Positions 8,215 through 19,177 of a stretch of DNA of 64,000 bases are shown in pieces; position 1 is the stretch's first letter; each line of letters begins with the position of its first letter. The position numbers and the translations under genes are program-made. Source of the stretch: Thermoanaerobaculia bacterium (lineage in GTDB: Bacteria; Acidobacteriota; Thermoanaerobaculia; Multivoradales; J023); assembly GCA_028066595.1 (NCBI GenBank), contig JALCBJ010000009.1:23851-87850 (forward strand), given 5' to 3'. Below the pieces are notes generated by a model that ran no database searches, was not told where the DNA came from, and saw only the letters and a list, made by a program, of their open reading frames with translations.

Positions 8215-9360
8215 TTGACCATCGACATTCACTCTCTCGAGCCCCGCGCCATGTCTGCGTTTCTGGAGCGCAGGCGCGCGACTCTGGCGTTCGCATCGGA
8301 GATGAATCTTGCGGAGAATCTTGCGGAGATTCTCCGCAAGGCGAACGAGTTCGTGCCGTCGGCGGCTGGCTCGATCCTCCTCGACAACCCGCTCGAGAAG
8401 CAGCCCGACCGGGGCAAGAACCGTCTCACCTTCGTCGCAGCCTTCGGCGAACGGGCCGACGAGCTCGTCGGTCGCACCATTCCCGGTGATCGCGGCATTG
8501 CCGGGCACGTCTATGTCCACGGCTCGGCGTACCACACCTCGGAACCCAACGGCGATCGTCATTTCTTCGCTGGGATGGACAAGGCCATCGACTACAAGAC
8601 GCGGTCTCTGGTCGCGGTTCCCATCCGTATCGAACAGGAGGTTTGTGGGGTCTTGGAGCTGGTCAACCGGCAGGGAGCCAATGACTACTCCGACGACGAT
8701 CTCAACCTCCTGCGCATTTTCGCGGGCTACATCTCGATCTCCATTCAGAACATTCTCGATGGTCGGCGTGCGCAAGAGCTGGCGAAACGAGACAATCTCA
8801 CCAGCCTGTTCAACGATCACTACCTGCACGTGGCGATGAGCCGGACGATCGAGCTCTGCATCGGGGAAGGCACAGATCTGGCGGTGATCTTCCTCGATCT
8901 CGACTATTTCAAGAGCGTCAACGATACGTACGGCCACCTTGCGGGCAGCCAAGTATTGCGTGAAGTGGGTCACCTCCTGAAGAGTTATCTGCGGCCGTTG
9001 GAACATTCGATCCCTGCGCGGTATGGGGGCGACGAATTCGTGCTGGTGGCTCCGTACCTCTCGCTGGATGAGGGTGTCGATCTGGCGGAGCGCATCCGTG
9101 AGGAGATCATCTCCACGCGGTTTTGTGCCAAGCCGGGAGATATCCAGCGCGAGACGTTGAACCTGTCCGGTATCACTTGCTCGATCGGCGTCGCGACCTT
9201 GGCACGACACGTCCAGGAGTGCTCGTCGGTGGAAGAGTGCAAGTCGACGCTCCTGCGTCTTGCCGATGCCGCGATGTACGTGGCGAAGAAGACCGGACGC
9301 AATCGGACCGCCGTGGCGGGAGAGCCGGTGCAGCGGCGCAAGTCGGCAGCGGAAGCCTGA
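8215..9360 (+). CDS. GAF-GGDEF diguanylate cyclase
   Basis: The 381-residue soluble protein has an N-terminal GAF sensor domain (about residues 25-180, with GDRGIAGHV and LVAVPI) and a GGDEF domain (about 195-360). The active-site motif GGDEF (271-275) is intact, as are the upstream metal-binding FLDLDYFKSVND and the NDTYGHLAG stretch. It should make cyclic di-GMP from two GTP. The canonical RxxD inhibitory site five residues before GGDEF is absent (RPLE is seven residues away), so product inhibition may be weak. The start is uncertain: TTG at 8215, or ATG at 8251 twelve codons in. No gene is closely coupled to it. Confidence 0.9.
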   Translation: MTIDIHSLEPRAMSAFLERRRATLAFASEMNLAENLAEILRKANEFVPSAAGSILLDNPLEKQPDRGKNRLTFVAAFGERADELVGRTIPGDRGIAGHVYVHGSAYHTSEPNGDRHFFAGMDKAIDYKTRSLVAVPIRIEQEVCGVLELVNRQGANDYSDDDLNLLRIFAGYISISIQNILDGRRAQELAKRDNLTSLFNDHYLHVAMSRTIELCIGEGTDLAVIFLDLDYFKSVNDTYGHLAGSQVLREVGHLLKSYLRPLEHSIPARYGGDEFVLVAPYLSLDEGVDLAERIREEIISTRFCAKPGDIQRETLNLSGITCSIGVATLARHVQECSSVEECKSTLLRLADAAMYVAKKTGRNRTAVAGEPVQRRKSAAEA

Positions 9361-9446
9361 GAGGGCGTTTGGATCGTTCCTCTTGGGTAGTTTGTTATGC
9401 TGCCAAGACATGTCGGCCCGCTCAGCCTGCAGGCCGGTGTCCCACA

Positions 9447-12167
9447 ATGAAGCGTCAACAGCTCCAAGATCGTCACGCAGCGTACGGAAAGCCGCGCAGA
9501 GTCTCTGTCCTCCGACGTGCGCTCGCCACATGGATGTTCTGTGTGCTGAGCATGGCTGTGAGCCAAGCTACGGCACTGGTCTACGCCCCCATTTCCGATG
9601 CCGATCTACTTGCCGGCGCAGACCGTGTCGTCGTGGGCGAGGTGGTGGAAGTGAGACCTGTGACCGCGGAGGGGGCACCGTCCTTGGACTACGTTGTCCG
9701 CGTAGTTGACGAATTCAAGAGTTCATCCTCGGCGCCGACCGGGTTCGTCACGGTACGGGTACCCGGTGGCCGCCGCGATGACGGCTTGGCCATGTGGATT
9801 CCCGGCACACCAAGGCTCGAAGTGGGCGAGCGGTTACTGCTCTTTCTTGCCGACGTCGCGAGCGATCAGTCTGCGCAGCCGCTGGCTCGTCTCTATCAGC
9901 ACAGCCTGGGCTTATTCCACGTCGTCGAGGTCGGCGACAAGACACTCGCGGTCCGGGCGCTGGCGGAGGCTGGGGTCGTCTTTCTCGCGCAGACGGAGCG
10001 GCACGCAGCGAAGGGGCTCTCGCTGTCCGTGGAGCACCACGAAGACAGGCCAAGGGACTTCGAGGGCTTCGTCCACTGGCTGAGAAACGGCGTCCAGGCT
10101 GAGTACGAGCTAGATCCCGAGTCGTTGGGCACCGCCTATGCCGACAAGTTCACGCTGCTCACGTCGCGTACGGGTGCGGAATTCGGAGCGTGTGGCGACA
10201 ACGGAGGCCGTCCGCTTCGCAGATTTGGCTTCGACGAACCGAATGCCCCGCCTACGGGCTGGCGTGTCCACTTTGCGGCTCCTCACGGGGCCGTTGCAGC
10301 ATTTCGCGAGGCCTTGGCGGCCTGGAGTGACGATTTCGCCACGACGGTGCGGTACACGTTCGAAGGATTGACGTCAGCCAACGGTGTGCTTCGCAACTCG
10401 GACGGAGTCAACGCGTTGCGTTTCGACGATCCCTTCGACGACATTCCCGGAACATTCAATGGGTCGGGGTTGCTGGCGCTCGGCGGTCCGTGGTTTTTCT
10501 GCCACCACGAGCAGCACCGAGGCGAAGAGTTCCACGAGATCGTCGAGGGCGATATCGTGGTCCAGGACGGCGTGCCCGAAGCGTTCGCCGCCACGCCTTG
10601 GCCAGAGCGGCTGATGGTGCAGCTCCTGGGCCACGAGCTTGGACACACCCTTGGGATCGGGCATTCCGAGGAGCCACAGGCTCTCATGCAGGCGGTGTTG
10701 CATCTCGATCCGCGAGGCGCAGCGCTGGAGCCCGATGACCTGGCTGCTCTCGAATATCTCTACGCTGCGGAGGGCGTTGGTGCAACGTCGAATCCGCCTG
10801 CACCGGAACGACCACAGGCGGTCACTGGACGCGGGCCCTTCGTTCAGCTCTCTTGGCCGAAAGTCGTCGGTGCATCCAACTACCGAATCGAGCGCCGCAG
10901 GGCCCAGAGCGCCTGGACGCTTCTGACCACCATAGCGGCTTCTGAATTCGAAGACGTCTATGTCGACCCCCACGTCACGTATGACTACAGGCTCAGATCT
11001 CAGAATGCAGCGGGAGCTTCTGGTAGCTCGCCCTACGTCAGGGTGACGGCGGCCGAGGACGGCCGCCCGGCTTCGCCCAGTCAGTTGCGCGCTTATCCAA
11101 CCAACCGCACCGGTATGGGTCTGCGTTGGCAGAGCAATTCTTGTGAGGTGGACTTCTTGCGCCTGGAGGTGGATGCTGGCAATGGCTTCCAGGCTCTGTT
11201 CACCACCATCGAAGGAAGCCGAACGGAGCTACTGCTCACGGGATTGCGTACCGATTTGGAGTACGGCTTCCGCTTGACTGCCGAGAACCGCTGGGGCGAC
11301 TCGGCTCCTTCGGAACCAGTCTTGTTCAAGTCAAAGGAGGCCAACGATCTCTGCTTCTGGCGTCCGAGAGAGAAACATCTCTGTCTCGACGAGCAACGGT
11401 TTCGGGTGGCGCTGGAATACCGAGACAACGCGACGATGAGCTGGCGATCCGCCGTGGGTCGCCCCGAGGACGGGCGCAGGGGCTATTTTTCGTTCTTTGA
11501 TCCGGAGAACCTGGAGGTCGAGCTGTCCTTCGATCGCGACTCTTCGCAGGCTCCGATCCTCACCTGGACCAGCTTGACGGATCAGGAATGGCGGGTCGAG
11601 ATCGTCGATACTCAGACCGACAAGTCATGGACCTTTGCACCTCCTCCGAGGTTGTGTACTGGATCGCTGTCGCTGGCCGACGCACCAGCTTTCGAACAGC
11701 CGGCACCCGAGATGATGGGCGCCGTCGGCGACTGGTGGCTCGCGGAGGTGATCGACAATGATCCTGCTATGAAGGCGACATCACCTCAGGTCCCGTGTGG
11801 CCGAGCTCCGACTGATCTCTATCTAGCGGACGGTCGATTCCGTGCCCGGGTCAACTGGTGGGACGACGATGGTGTTCGTCGCCAAGCGCGTGCTCTCGAT
11901 CTCACCAACGTGGCCGGTGGATTCGAGATGACCACGAACGATGAGCTGGGTTGGTTGGTCAAGCTGCTGGACGGACGGCAGATGAACGGGAGTTTCTGGC
12001 TCTATGCCGGCCCTATGCGGTCCTCCGCGGCGTTTGAGGCGGAATTGGAGATCACAGACCTCGAGACGGGCTTGACGCGCATTTACCGGCGCGCGCGGCC
12101 TGCTGGAACTGGGCCAGATAGCGGGTTGGCCTGTGCGGTAGGCGATGTCTCCGCCTTTGGGGATTGA
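9447..12167 (+). CDS. Secreted matrixin-like zinc metalloprotease with fibronectin type III domains
   Basis: The 906-residue protein starts with a basic region and a hydrophobic signal sequence (ALATWMFCVLSMAVSQATA), consistent with export. The zinc-binding motif HELGHTLGIGH (His396, His400, His406) has the HExxHxxGxxH spacing of metzincins, followed by a Met-containing segment (ALMQAVLH) that could be the Met-turn. Glu397 is the expected catalytic base. Downstream there are two beta-sandwich stretches of the fibronectin III type (YRIERRRAQSAWTLL...YDYRLRSQNAAG; YGFRLTAENRWGDSAPSEP). The C-terminal 250 residues are not recognised. The start at 9447 is chosen because the signal sequence follows it. 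It overlaps the TTG alternative start of the next gene by a few bases. Confidence 0.82.
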   Translation: MKRQQLQDRHAAYGKPRRVSVLRRALATWMFCVLSMAVSQATALVYAPISDADLLAGADRVVVGEVVEVRPVTAEGAPSLDYVVRVVDEFKSSSSAPTGFVTVRVPGGRRDDGLAMWIPGTPRLEVGERLLLFLADVASDQSAQPLARLYQHSLGLFHVVEVGDKTLAVRALAEAGVVFLAQTERHAAKGLSLSVEHHEDRPRDFEGFVHWLRNGVQAEYELDPESLGTAYADKFTLLTSRTGAEFGACGDNGGRPLRRFGFDEPNAPPTGWRVHFAAPHGAVAAFREALAAWSDDFATTVRYTFEGLTSANGVLRNSDGVNALRFDDPFDDIPGTFNGSGLLALGGPWFFCHHEQHRGEEFHEIVEGDIVVQDGVPEAFAATPWPERLMVQLLGHELGHTLGIGHSEEPQALMQAVLHLDPRGAALEPDDLAALEYLYAAEGVGATSNPPAPERPQAVTGRGPFVQLSWPKVVGASNYRIERRRAQSAWTLLTTIAASEFEDVYVDPHVTYDYRLRSQNAAGASGSSPYVRVTAAEDGRPASPSQLRAYPTNRTGMGLRWQSNSCEVDFLRLEVDAGNGFQALFTTIEGSRTELLLTGLRTDLEYGFRLTAENRWGDSAPSEPVLFKSKEANDLCFWRPREKHLCLDEQRFRVALEYRDNATMSWRSAVGRPEDGRRGYFSFFDPENLEVELSFDRDSSQAPILTWTSLTDQEWRVEIVDTQTDKSWTFAPPPRLCTGSLSLADAPAFEQPAPEMMGAVGDWWLAEVIDNDPAMKATSPQVPCGRAPTDLYLADGRFRARVNWWDDDGVRRQARALDLTNVAGGFEMTTNDELGWLVKLLDGRQMNGSFWLYAGPMRSSAAFEAELEITDLETGLTRIYRRARPAGTGPDSGLACAVGDVSAFGD

Positions 12168-12172
12168 TCTAC

Positions 12173-12754
12173 GTGCCGGGTGAGTCCTCGCGAAACGCAT
12201 CGCGTATCTACACCCGTACGGGTGACGACGGATCGACCGGACTGGGAGCTGGTCAACGAGTGCCGAAGGATCATCCAAGAGTGGAAGCCTATGGCACGGT
12301 GGATGAGCTGAATTCTCAGCTGGGCGTCGTGATCGCTACCGGGGTCGACGAGGAGCTGTTCGACCCCCTGGTCCAGATCCAGAACCTGCTGTTCGACCTA
12401 GGCTCCGGTCTTTGTATGCCGCTGGAGGATCGAGGAGAGTTTCGGTTGCCGGAGGTGCAGGAAGAGCACGTCGAGGATCTGGAGCACCTCATGGACCGGC
12501 TTTCCCGATCTCTTCCACCGCTCAAATCCTTCATTCTGCCCGGAGGCCATCCGGCGGCGGCTCAGCTTCACGTGGCACGTTGTGTTTGCCGACGGGCCGA
12601 GCGTCTGGTGGTGGCTCTGTCGCGGACCGAGACCCTCGGTCAGCACGATGCCAGCTTCCTCAACCGTCTGTCCGACGCCTTGTTCGTCATGGCCAGGTAC
12701 CAAAATGCCCGAGCCGGCGTCGAAGACGTGAAGTGGCTCGGGCGAAAGGGTTAG
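12173..12754 (+). CDS. pduO: PduO-type ATP:cob(I)alamin adenosyltransferase
   Basis: The 193-residue protein carries the PduO/MMAB ATP-binding signature TRTGDDGSTGL near the N-terminus. Next come VEAYGTVDELNS and the C-terminal helices RRAERLVVAL and LNRLSDALFVMARY. The enzyme adenosylates corrinoid cofactor to give coenzyme B12, used by enzymes such as methylmalonyl-CoA mutase. I chose GTG at 12173, 5 bases after the stop of the metalloprotease gene; a TTG at 12164 overlapping that stop is possible. No B12-dependent enzyme or cobalamin riboswitch is visible nearby. Confidence 0.9.
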   Translation: MPGESSRNASRIYTRTGDDGSTGLGAGQRVPKDHPRVEAYGTVDELNSQLGVVIATGVDEELFDPLVQIQNLLFDLGSGLCMPLEDRGEFRLPEVQEEHVEDLEHLMDRLSRSLPPLKSFILPGGHPAAAQLHVARCVCRRAERLVVALSRTETLGQHDASFLNRLSDALFVMARYQNARAGVEDVKWLGRKG

Positions 12755-12834
12755 TGCACCGTTGGTCGATCGGCGCACTGGTGACTCGTCGCCGCTACCG
12801 GTCGGTGCCGGGCGACCGACGTGATGGTGGCAAA

Positions 12835-14358
<1,524 letters not shown>

Positions 14359-14402
14359 ATGAGGGATCTCCTGGTGAGTACTGCCCTAGAGCGTAGGATC
14401 GG

Positions 14403-16394
14403 ATGATGGAGGGACGAGGCCAGACCGCCGCACTGCTTCCGGCGGCAGGACTGCTGATCTTCGCGCTGTACTGCGGCACCTTCGCCGGCGGCGCGTCCGC
14501 TGGCGGCGCGATCGTGGCGCACGCAATCCTGTGGCTGGCTGGTTTCTCGTTCGTGATTCTGGTCGCGACGTCCGGACGACGCCGTGAGAGTGTCGGGGGC
14601 GGGTGGCTGAGCGGTGCGGTCTTTCTGATCGCTTGGGCTGGCGTCGCATTGCCTTGGTGGGCGTCGCCGGTACCCCGGGCTGGAGCGAGCGCCATCGTTC
14701 TCGTAGCGGTCTTCCTGATCTTACCGTGGCTCGTCGCTCGTTGCTGGCGTCTCGAAACGGGTACTGCGACGCGAGCGCAGCGAGGAGTTTTCGGCGTTGG
14801 CTTGGTCTTGGCAGCGGTGTCGGCGAGAGGGTTGTGGGGTTGGCTGGGTATGGACACCGACGGAGCGTCGATGCCCCTTGGGCATCACAACCTGTTGGCG
14901 GCATTTCTGGTGACCACGCTGCCGCTGGCGGCGCTTGGATGGCGTTCGGCGGGGGCTTATCGTTGGCTGGCCGCCGCTTCCGTGGGGTTGGGCACCGCGG
15001 CGCTTCTGGCGACGCGTTCCCTGGCCGGTGCATTGGCCCTCGCAGCCGTCATCGTGGTGTGGGGTATGTCGCTTCGTTTCCGGCCCCGTCCTGTGCCGCG
15101 TCGGTCTCTGGGTTGGACTCTGCTGGTCGCTGCGGGTACGGTGGTGGGACTCGGTCTCGTTTTCGGGCGACGCATCCTCGATGTGGTCATAGGTATCGAC
15201 CCTTCGACCATGGCTCGCCTCGGGTACTGGCGGGCCGGTGTCGAGGGCATCGTCGAACGACCGCTTTGGGGCTGGGGTCCCGGGTCGACTCCTTGGACCG
15301 TTCACGAGCATTTTCGGCCTGTGCCCGGTGTTCATCCGCCGGATCAAGTACTCGCCGACCTGCACAGCTTGCCCCTCCAGCTGCTCTACGAGCACGGCTT
15401 CGTGGGCTGCAGCTGTCTAGTGCTGGCGCTGATCGGTAGTTGGATCCTGCTACGCCGCCGAACGATCGTGGATCGGGGTCTCGTGACCGCGGGGCTCGCG
15501 GGACTCGTGGCGCTCAGCGTTGCCTCCCTGGCGGGCCTGCCGCTCTCTGTGTTGGCGGTGCCGTTGGCGGCGTGTCTGGCGGGTGGTGCGGTATTGGCGG
15601 GGTTGGGTATCGGGAATGGGGCCGGCCCTTCGTCCTGGACACCGCAATTCACCTTGCAGGCCGTGGGGGCTGGAGCCGCGCTGGTGCTGGCGCTCGCGAT
15701 CCTCGTGCCGCAGGATCAGGCTCATCTCGCCTACCAGCGGGCCCAGCGTGCAGACTCTGCTCCGGAACGCCTGGTCCTTCTAGAACGTGCAGTCGTTCTC
15801 GATCCGGAGTTTCCGCTGTACCGCTGGCGCCTGGCACTGGAGCGGGACGACCCCTCGCTAGCGCGCGAGGCGGCGGAGCAGGCTCGTTCCGTCGCTGCGC
15901 CGTGGCTGACGGCAGAGGCTTGGGACGACGTTTGTCGCCTATCGCGGCTCGGTACGGTCGCACCCTTTCGCGCCAGTCTCGAGCGAAGCGAGCCCGAGGT
16001 CATGGCGCGAGCTTTGGCGGCCCAACCGTGGTTGTTGGCTGCTGAAGCCTGGCGCGGTCGCGAGCGACAGGTCGCCGACGCGGTGGCTTTGCTGGTGGAC
16101 GACCCGCGGATCGAGATCGGCTGGCGCGCCCGGCTGCGTGACGTCTGGGTGCAGATCCGCAGGATCGACGGGCACGAAGAAGCGGCTCGGCTCCTGGTCC
16201 TCGACCTGGATGCCGAGCCGGCGACATCGCTTTCCCTTCACACGTTTCGGCGAAGCCCCTGGCCCGCGCGTATCGGGCAGATCCGGCTCGACGGGCGGCG
16301 CCTCGGTCCCGTTGCGGACATGCCAGCTGCCGTGGCCCTCACCACCACGGAGGCGTCCTTGTTTCGCTCCCCGAGTTGTGCCATCGGCCGCTGA
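14403..16394 (+). CDS. O-antigen ligase/polymerase-like (Wzy_C/WaaL) membrane protein
   Basis: The 663-residue protein has a dozen or so membrane segments over about 420 residues. The periplasmic loop WGWGPGSTPW...HPPDQVLADLHSLPLQLLYEHGFVG is the Wzy_C/WaaL signature, with the conserved His in LHS. An earlier GHHNLLAAFL stretch fits the N-x-N/HN motif of the family. The last 220 residues form a soluble domain, likely helical, with arginine- and alanine-rich TPR-like helices. It probably joins or polymerises lipid-linked glycan at the outer face of the inner membrane. It stands apart from any polysaccharide gene cluster here. An ATG at 14406 is an equally good start. Confidence 0.75.
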   Translation: MMEGRGQTAALLPAAGLLIFALYCGTFAGGASAGGAIVAHAILWLAGFSFVILVATSGRRRESVGGGWLSGAVFLIAWAGVALPWWASPVPRAGASAIVLVAVFLILPWLVARCWRLETGTATRAQRGVFGVGLVLAAVSARGLWGWLGMDTDGASMPLGHHNLLAAFLVTTLPLAALGWRSAGAYRWLAAASVGLGTAALLATRSLAGALALAAVIVVWGMSLRFRPRPVPRRSLGWTLLVAAGTVVGLGLVFGRRILDVVIGIDPSTMARLGYWRAGVEGIVERPLWGWGPGSTPWTVHEHFRPVPGVHPPDQVLADLHSLPLQLLYEHGFVGCSCLVLALIGSWILLRRRTIVDRGLVTAGLAGLVALSVASLAGLPLSVLAVPLAACLAGGAVLAGLGIGNGAGPSSWTPQFTLQAVGAGAALVLALAILVPQDQAHLAYQRAQRADSAPERLVLLERAVVLDPEFPLYRWRLALERDDPSLAREAAEQARSVAAPWLTAEAWDDVCRLSRLGTVAPFRASLERSEPEVMARALAAQPWLLAAEAWRGRERQVADAVALLVDDPRIEIGWRARLRDVWVQIRRIDGHEEAARLLVLDLDAEPATSLSLHTFRRSPWPARIGQIRLDGRRLGPVADMPAAVALTTTEASLFRSPSCAIGR

Positions 16395-16413
16395 GCCAAG
16401 GCCCCACGAAAAA

Positions 16414-16433
16414 GGGGCGTCCTGAGACGCCCC
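16414..16433. terminator. Bidirectional rho-independent terminator
   Basis: A perfect 8-bp stem (GGGGCGTC/GACGCCCC) with loop CTGA sits between two convergent genes. Read on the minus strand it is followed by TTTTTC, which makes a good terminator for the ferredoxin gene. On the plus strand the tail is weaker (CCTTCT). Confidence 0.8.
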
Positions 16434-16458
16434 CCTTCTACAGCCTATTCTCAAGCTG

Positions 16459-16716
16459 TCAACCCGGTGGCTCGAGATCGAAATGAGTGTAGTTCTCATC
16501 GGTGAAGGCTGACCATTTCTCCGGCACTTCCTCTTCCGGGAAGATTGCCTCGACCGGGCAGGCATCCACGCAAAGCCCGCAATCGATACATTCCTCGGGA
16601 TGAATGTAGAGCTGCTTCCAATCGTCGTCCTGGCCATAGATGCAGTCGACGGGGCAGACGTCGACGCAGGCCGTATCTTTCACACCGATGCAGGGTTCGG
16701 CGATGATGTGCGTCAA
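16459..16716 (-). CDS. fdxA: 7Fe-type ferredoxin (3Fe-4S/4Fe-4S)
   Basis: The 85-residue protein has the first cluster site CIGVKDTACVDVCP and the second CIDCGLCVDACP. The wide spacing in the first site is that of FdxA-type seven-iron ferredoxins with one [3Fe-4S] and one [4Fe-4S] cluster. A Trp/Asp-rich C-terminus also fits. It should be a low-potential electron carrier in the cytoplasm. I chose the TTG at 16716 because AAGGAG lies six bases upstream and the family sequence begins immediately (THIIAEPCIG). Starts further upstream would add residues unlike any ferredoxin. The terminator at 16414-16433 ends this transcript. Confidence 0.92.
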   Translation of the reverse strand: MTHIIAEPCIGVKDTACVDVCPVDCIYGQDDDWKQLYIHPEECIDCGLCVDACPVEAIFPEEEVPEKWSAFTDENYTHFDLEPPG

Positions 16717-16834
16717 AGTGCTCTCCTTGAACCGGGACGTAGGGTGTTCCGTGCGGCGCGGGCATCCGAGCCGGGGTGGAAGATACCGAAGACGGCGGAA
16801 GTATAGCAACGGCTCGGAAAGCGTCTCAAGCGGT

Positions 16835-18004
16835 TCACGCCTCGGTTTCGGCGTGTGAGAACCGGCCGAACGAACAGAGAGCTTGCCCTTCTGGGACGGC
16901 ATCGTCTGCGATCCAGCTCGCCATCGTGTCAGCGGTCCACGGGGCTAGCAAGATGCCGTTGCGGTGATGTCCCGTAGCGACCCAGAGACTCGTATCCAAC
17001 TGATCGAGTACTGGCCTTCCATCGGGCGTCGAAGGTCTCAGTCCGGCCCAGCTCTCGGCCACAGCGTGCTCGGCCAACTCTGGGAAGACGTGCAGCAGCC
17101 AGGAGCTGAGCTCTGCCAGTCCGGCGGTGGTTACCCTGCAATCGAATCCTGCCTGGTCTTCGGTCGCGCCGATCAAGAGATCGCCGGCAGAGTCCGAGCT
17201 CGAACCACGCCTACGTACCGCGTAGCAGCTCGAACCGCGAACGCTACCCAGGAACGGCCAGTCGACCCCTGACAAGCGAATCATCTGTCCCCGCAGGGGG
17301 CGGATCGGTAGTGCCGGCAACCCGCCGATGCGGCTCGACCAGGCGCCCGCGGTCAGGAGGACCGCACCCGTGCTCAGGGTGTCCTGGTCAGTACGCACGG
17401 CGGATGAAGCGCCGATCTGCTCGATCGACAGTACCTCCCTGCGAAGGATCTCGACGCCGAGCTGGTCGAGTCTGCGGAGCAGCGCGTGGCATACGTTGCG
17501 ATTGTCGACGCGGTGCTCACCGGGTAGTCGGAGGCCGACGTCTAGATTGTGTGCTGCATCGGGAAGCAGACGGCGTATCTCCTGGGCCCCCAGACGCTGT
17601 ACCAGTTCGCCGACCCGGTGGGCCACCGACTCGAAGACCTCGAGACGATCGGGTTCGTCGTGGGGGCGGTCAGCCACCAGTAGAGCTCCGGACCGATCGT
17701 AGTCGAGATCGATTCCTGTCGCACTTTCGAGCTCGGCGGCCCAACGTGCCCAACGGTTGCGAGAACTCAGGCAGATCCGCAGGAACTGATCGTCGTCCGG
17801 TACTTCCGCGAGGGGAGCGATCATGCCCGCGCTGGCCCACGATGCAGAATTCGAGGCGTTCTCGCCGACCACGTGACGACCGGCGGTTCGATCGATCACT
17901 TGAACCCGGAGACCACGCATCGCCAGTGCCTCGGCACAGGCCAGGCCGATGATTCCGCCACCGACGATCGAGATGTCCGCTCGGGAGTGGGGGCGTGCCC
18001 TCAT
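16835..18004 (-). CDS. thiO: Glycine oxidase / FAD-dependent amine oxidoreductase (ThiO-like)
   Basis: The 389-residue protein belongs to the DAO family, with an N-terminal FAD dinucleotide-binding motif ISIVGGGIIGLACAE and the acidic ribose-binding Asp near RVQVIDR. Other family stretches are NSASWASAGMIAP, IRPLRGQMIRL, LLIGATED and the C-terminal GHHRNGILLAPWTAD. The last of these is typical of ThiO, which oxidises glycine to iminoglycine for the thiazole of thiamine. No other thiamine gene is adjacent, so a related amine substrate is possible. The ATG at 18004 is favoured because the dinucleotide fold begins a few residues later. It is divergent from the ArsA pair. Confidence 0.82.
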   Translation of the reverse strand: MRARPHSRADISIVGGGIIGLACAEALAMRGLRVQVIDRTAGRHVVGENASNSASWASAGMIAPLAEVPDDDQFLRICLSSRNRWARWAAELESATGIDLDYDRSGALLVADRPHDEPDRLEVFESVAHRVGELVQRLGAQEIRRLLPDAAHNLDVGLRLPGEHRVDNRNVCHALLRRLDQLGVEILRREVLSIEQIGASSAVRTDQDTLSTGAVLLTAGAWSSRIGGLPALPIRPLRGQMIRLSGVDWPFLGSVRGSSCYAVRRRGSSSDSAGDLLIGATEDQAGFDCRVTTAGLAELSSWLLHVFPELAEHAVAESWAGLRPSTPDGRPVLDQLDTSLWVATGHHRNGILLAPWTADTMASWIADDAVPEGQALCSFGRFSHAETEA

Positions 18005-18256
18005 GGCGCCATTGTGGCCCAGCCAATAGTCGCGGGCAAGCGCGGCGTCTCTCTGGATTCGCCGCACCGAGACGTGCCGCAGCATCCGAGTCGAGTATTC
18101 ATGAGACTCAGTTTTCGCTTGATTTCATAGGGGCTTCTCGGGCTCGGGAAGATCGCCCCTTGTGCTACGATCCCGGTCGCGCCGCACCGCGGCGTTCGAT
18201 CTGCGCCGGCCCGTGCGGTCGGCAACCTGCCCGAGCTCCCACCTGACCGTCTCTCG

Positions 18257-19177
18257 ATGTCTCTGCTCCAGCCGTTGCAACAGCGCAAGCTCGTGGTCGT
18301 CACCGGAAAGGGTGGGGTGGGGAAGAGCGCTCTGACGTCCGCTTTGGGTCGTCTGTTGGCGACTTCTGGACGACGGACGCTGATGTTGGAAGTGGATCCG
18401 CGAGAGAACCTTCATCAGCTGCTCGATGTGGCACCCTCGGCCGGCGAAATCGTTCCGGTGACGCGAGGCGAGACCGGGGGACGTCTCTTTCTCCAGAACC
18501 TGAAGCCGCACGAAGTCGTCGACTGGGTGGTGCGCAAGCAGGTGAAGATCGACATGCTCGTCGAGCGCGTGCAGAAGAGTCCTGTTTACCACCGATTTGT
18601 CGAAGGTGCACCGGGTCTCAAAGAAATGGCGATTCTGGGGCACGCGTTGCGACTGGTCCGGGGAGACATGGGGCGTGAGGTCCCACCGCTCGACACGGTC
18701 GTACTCGACGCGCCGGCCACTGGCCACGGCGTCTATCTCCTGACGGCTTCGCGGCTCTATGCAGAAGCCATCGCCGAGGGCCCGTTCGCCGATCTTGCAC
18801 GCGAGGTCGCCGACTTCACCGCCGATGCCGAGGCGTGCAGCGTTGTCGTGGTGACCCTCGCCGAGGAGATGCCGGTGCAGGAAGCGCTCGAGCTGAGGGA
18901 GTCGCTACAAACCCGTTTCGGCCGCGAACCCGAGTTGTTGGTGGTGAACGGTCTCTACCCCGAGGTACCCGAGGTAGACGGTCCGTCCCATGATGCCGAC
19001 GGTCTCTTGGACCTATGGCAACGGCGACGTGGCGTAAATGCCAGAGAGCTGCAACGCCTGGCCCGAGAATGGGATGGCGCGCGGGTGAGTCTTCCCCTGC
19101 TTCCCGTGGATCGGGGACCAATACTCGTAGATCAGTTGACAGACCGGCTCGGTGCCGAGTTGGGGCGTGTAGCGTGA
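18257..19177 (+). CDS. ArsA/Get3-like ATPase, first of a pair
   Basis: The 306-residue protein has the deviant Walker A motif GKGGVGKS (residues 17-24), with the signature lysine at position two as in ArsA, Get3 and MinD. A switch-I-like DPRENL follows, and later VVLDAPATGHG. ArsA/Get3 ATPases work as dimers that couple ATP hydrolysis to partner handling. No arsenite genes (arsB, arsR) are present. The length and pairing match the two-gene ArsA-like ATPases seen in actinobacteria and other bacteria. The stop overlaps the GTG of the next gene (GTGA). I infer that the two products form a heterodimer. Confidence 0.85.
   Translation: MSLLQPLQQRKLVVVTGKGGVGKSALTSALGRLLATSGRRTLMLEVDPRENLHQLLDVAPSAGEIVPVTRGETGGRLFLQNLKPHEVVDWVVRKQVKIDMLVERVQKSPVYHRFVEGAPGLKEMAILGHALRLVRGDMGREVPPLDTVVLDAPATGHGVYLLTASRLYAEAIAEGPFADLAREVADFTADAEACSVVVVTLAEEMPVQEALELRESLQTRFGREPELLVVNGLYPEVPEVDGPSHDADGLLDLWQRRRGVNARELQRLAREWDGARVSLPLLPVDRGPILVDQLTDRLGAELGRVA

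Noticed and set aside
9382..9393. Shared 12-mer CTTGGGTAGTTT, also at 23612-23623
   Set aside because: Two exact 12-mers are expected many times by chance in 64 kb. No further similarity extends around them.
8164..9531. A 455-residue minus-strand frame
   Set aside because: It is antisense to the GAF-GGDEF gene, whose motifs are intact on the plus strand. It is a GC-codon shadow.
12755..12834. Possible bidirectional terminator between convergent genes
   Set aside because: A 6-bp stem (GTCGGT/ACCGAC) exists but has no U-run on either side, so I do not claim a terminator.
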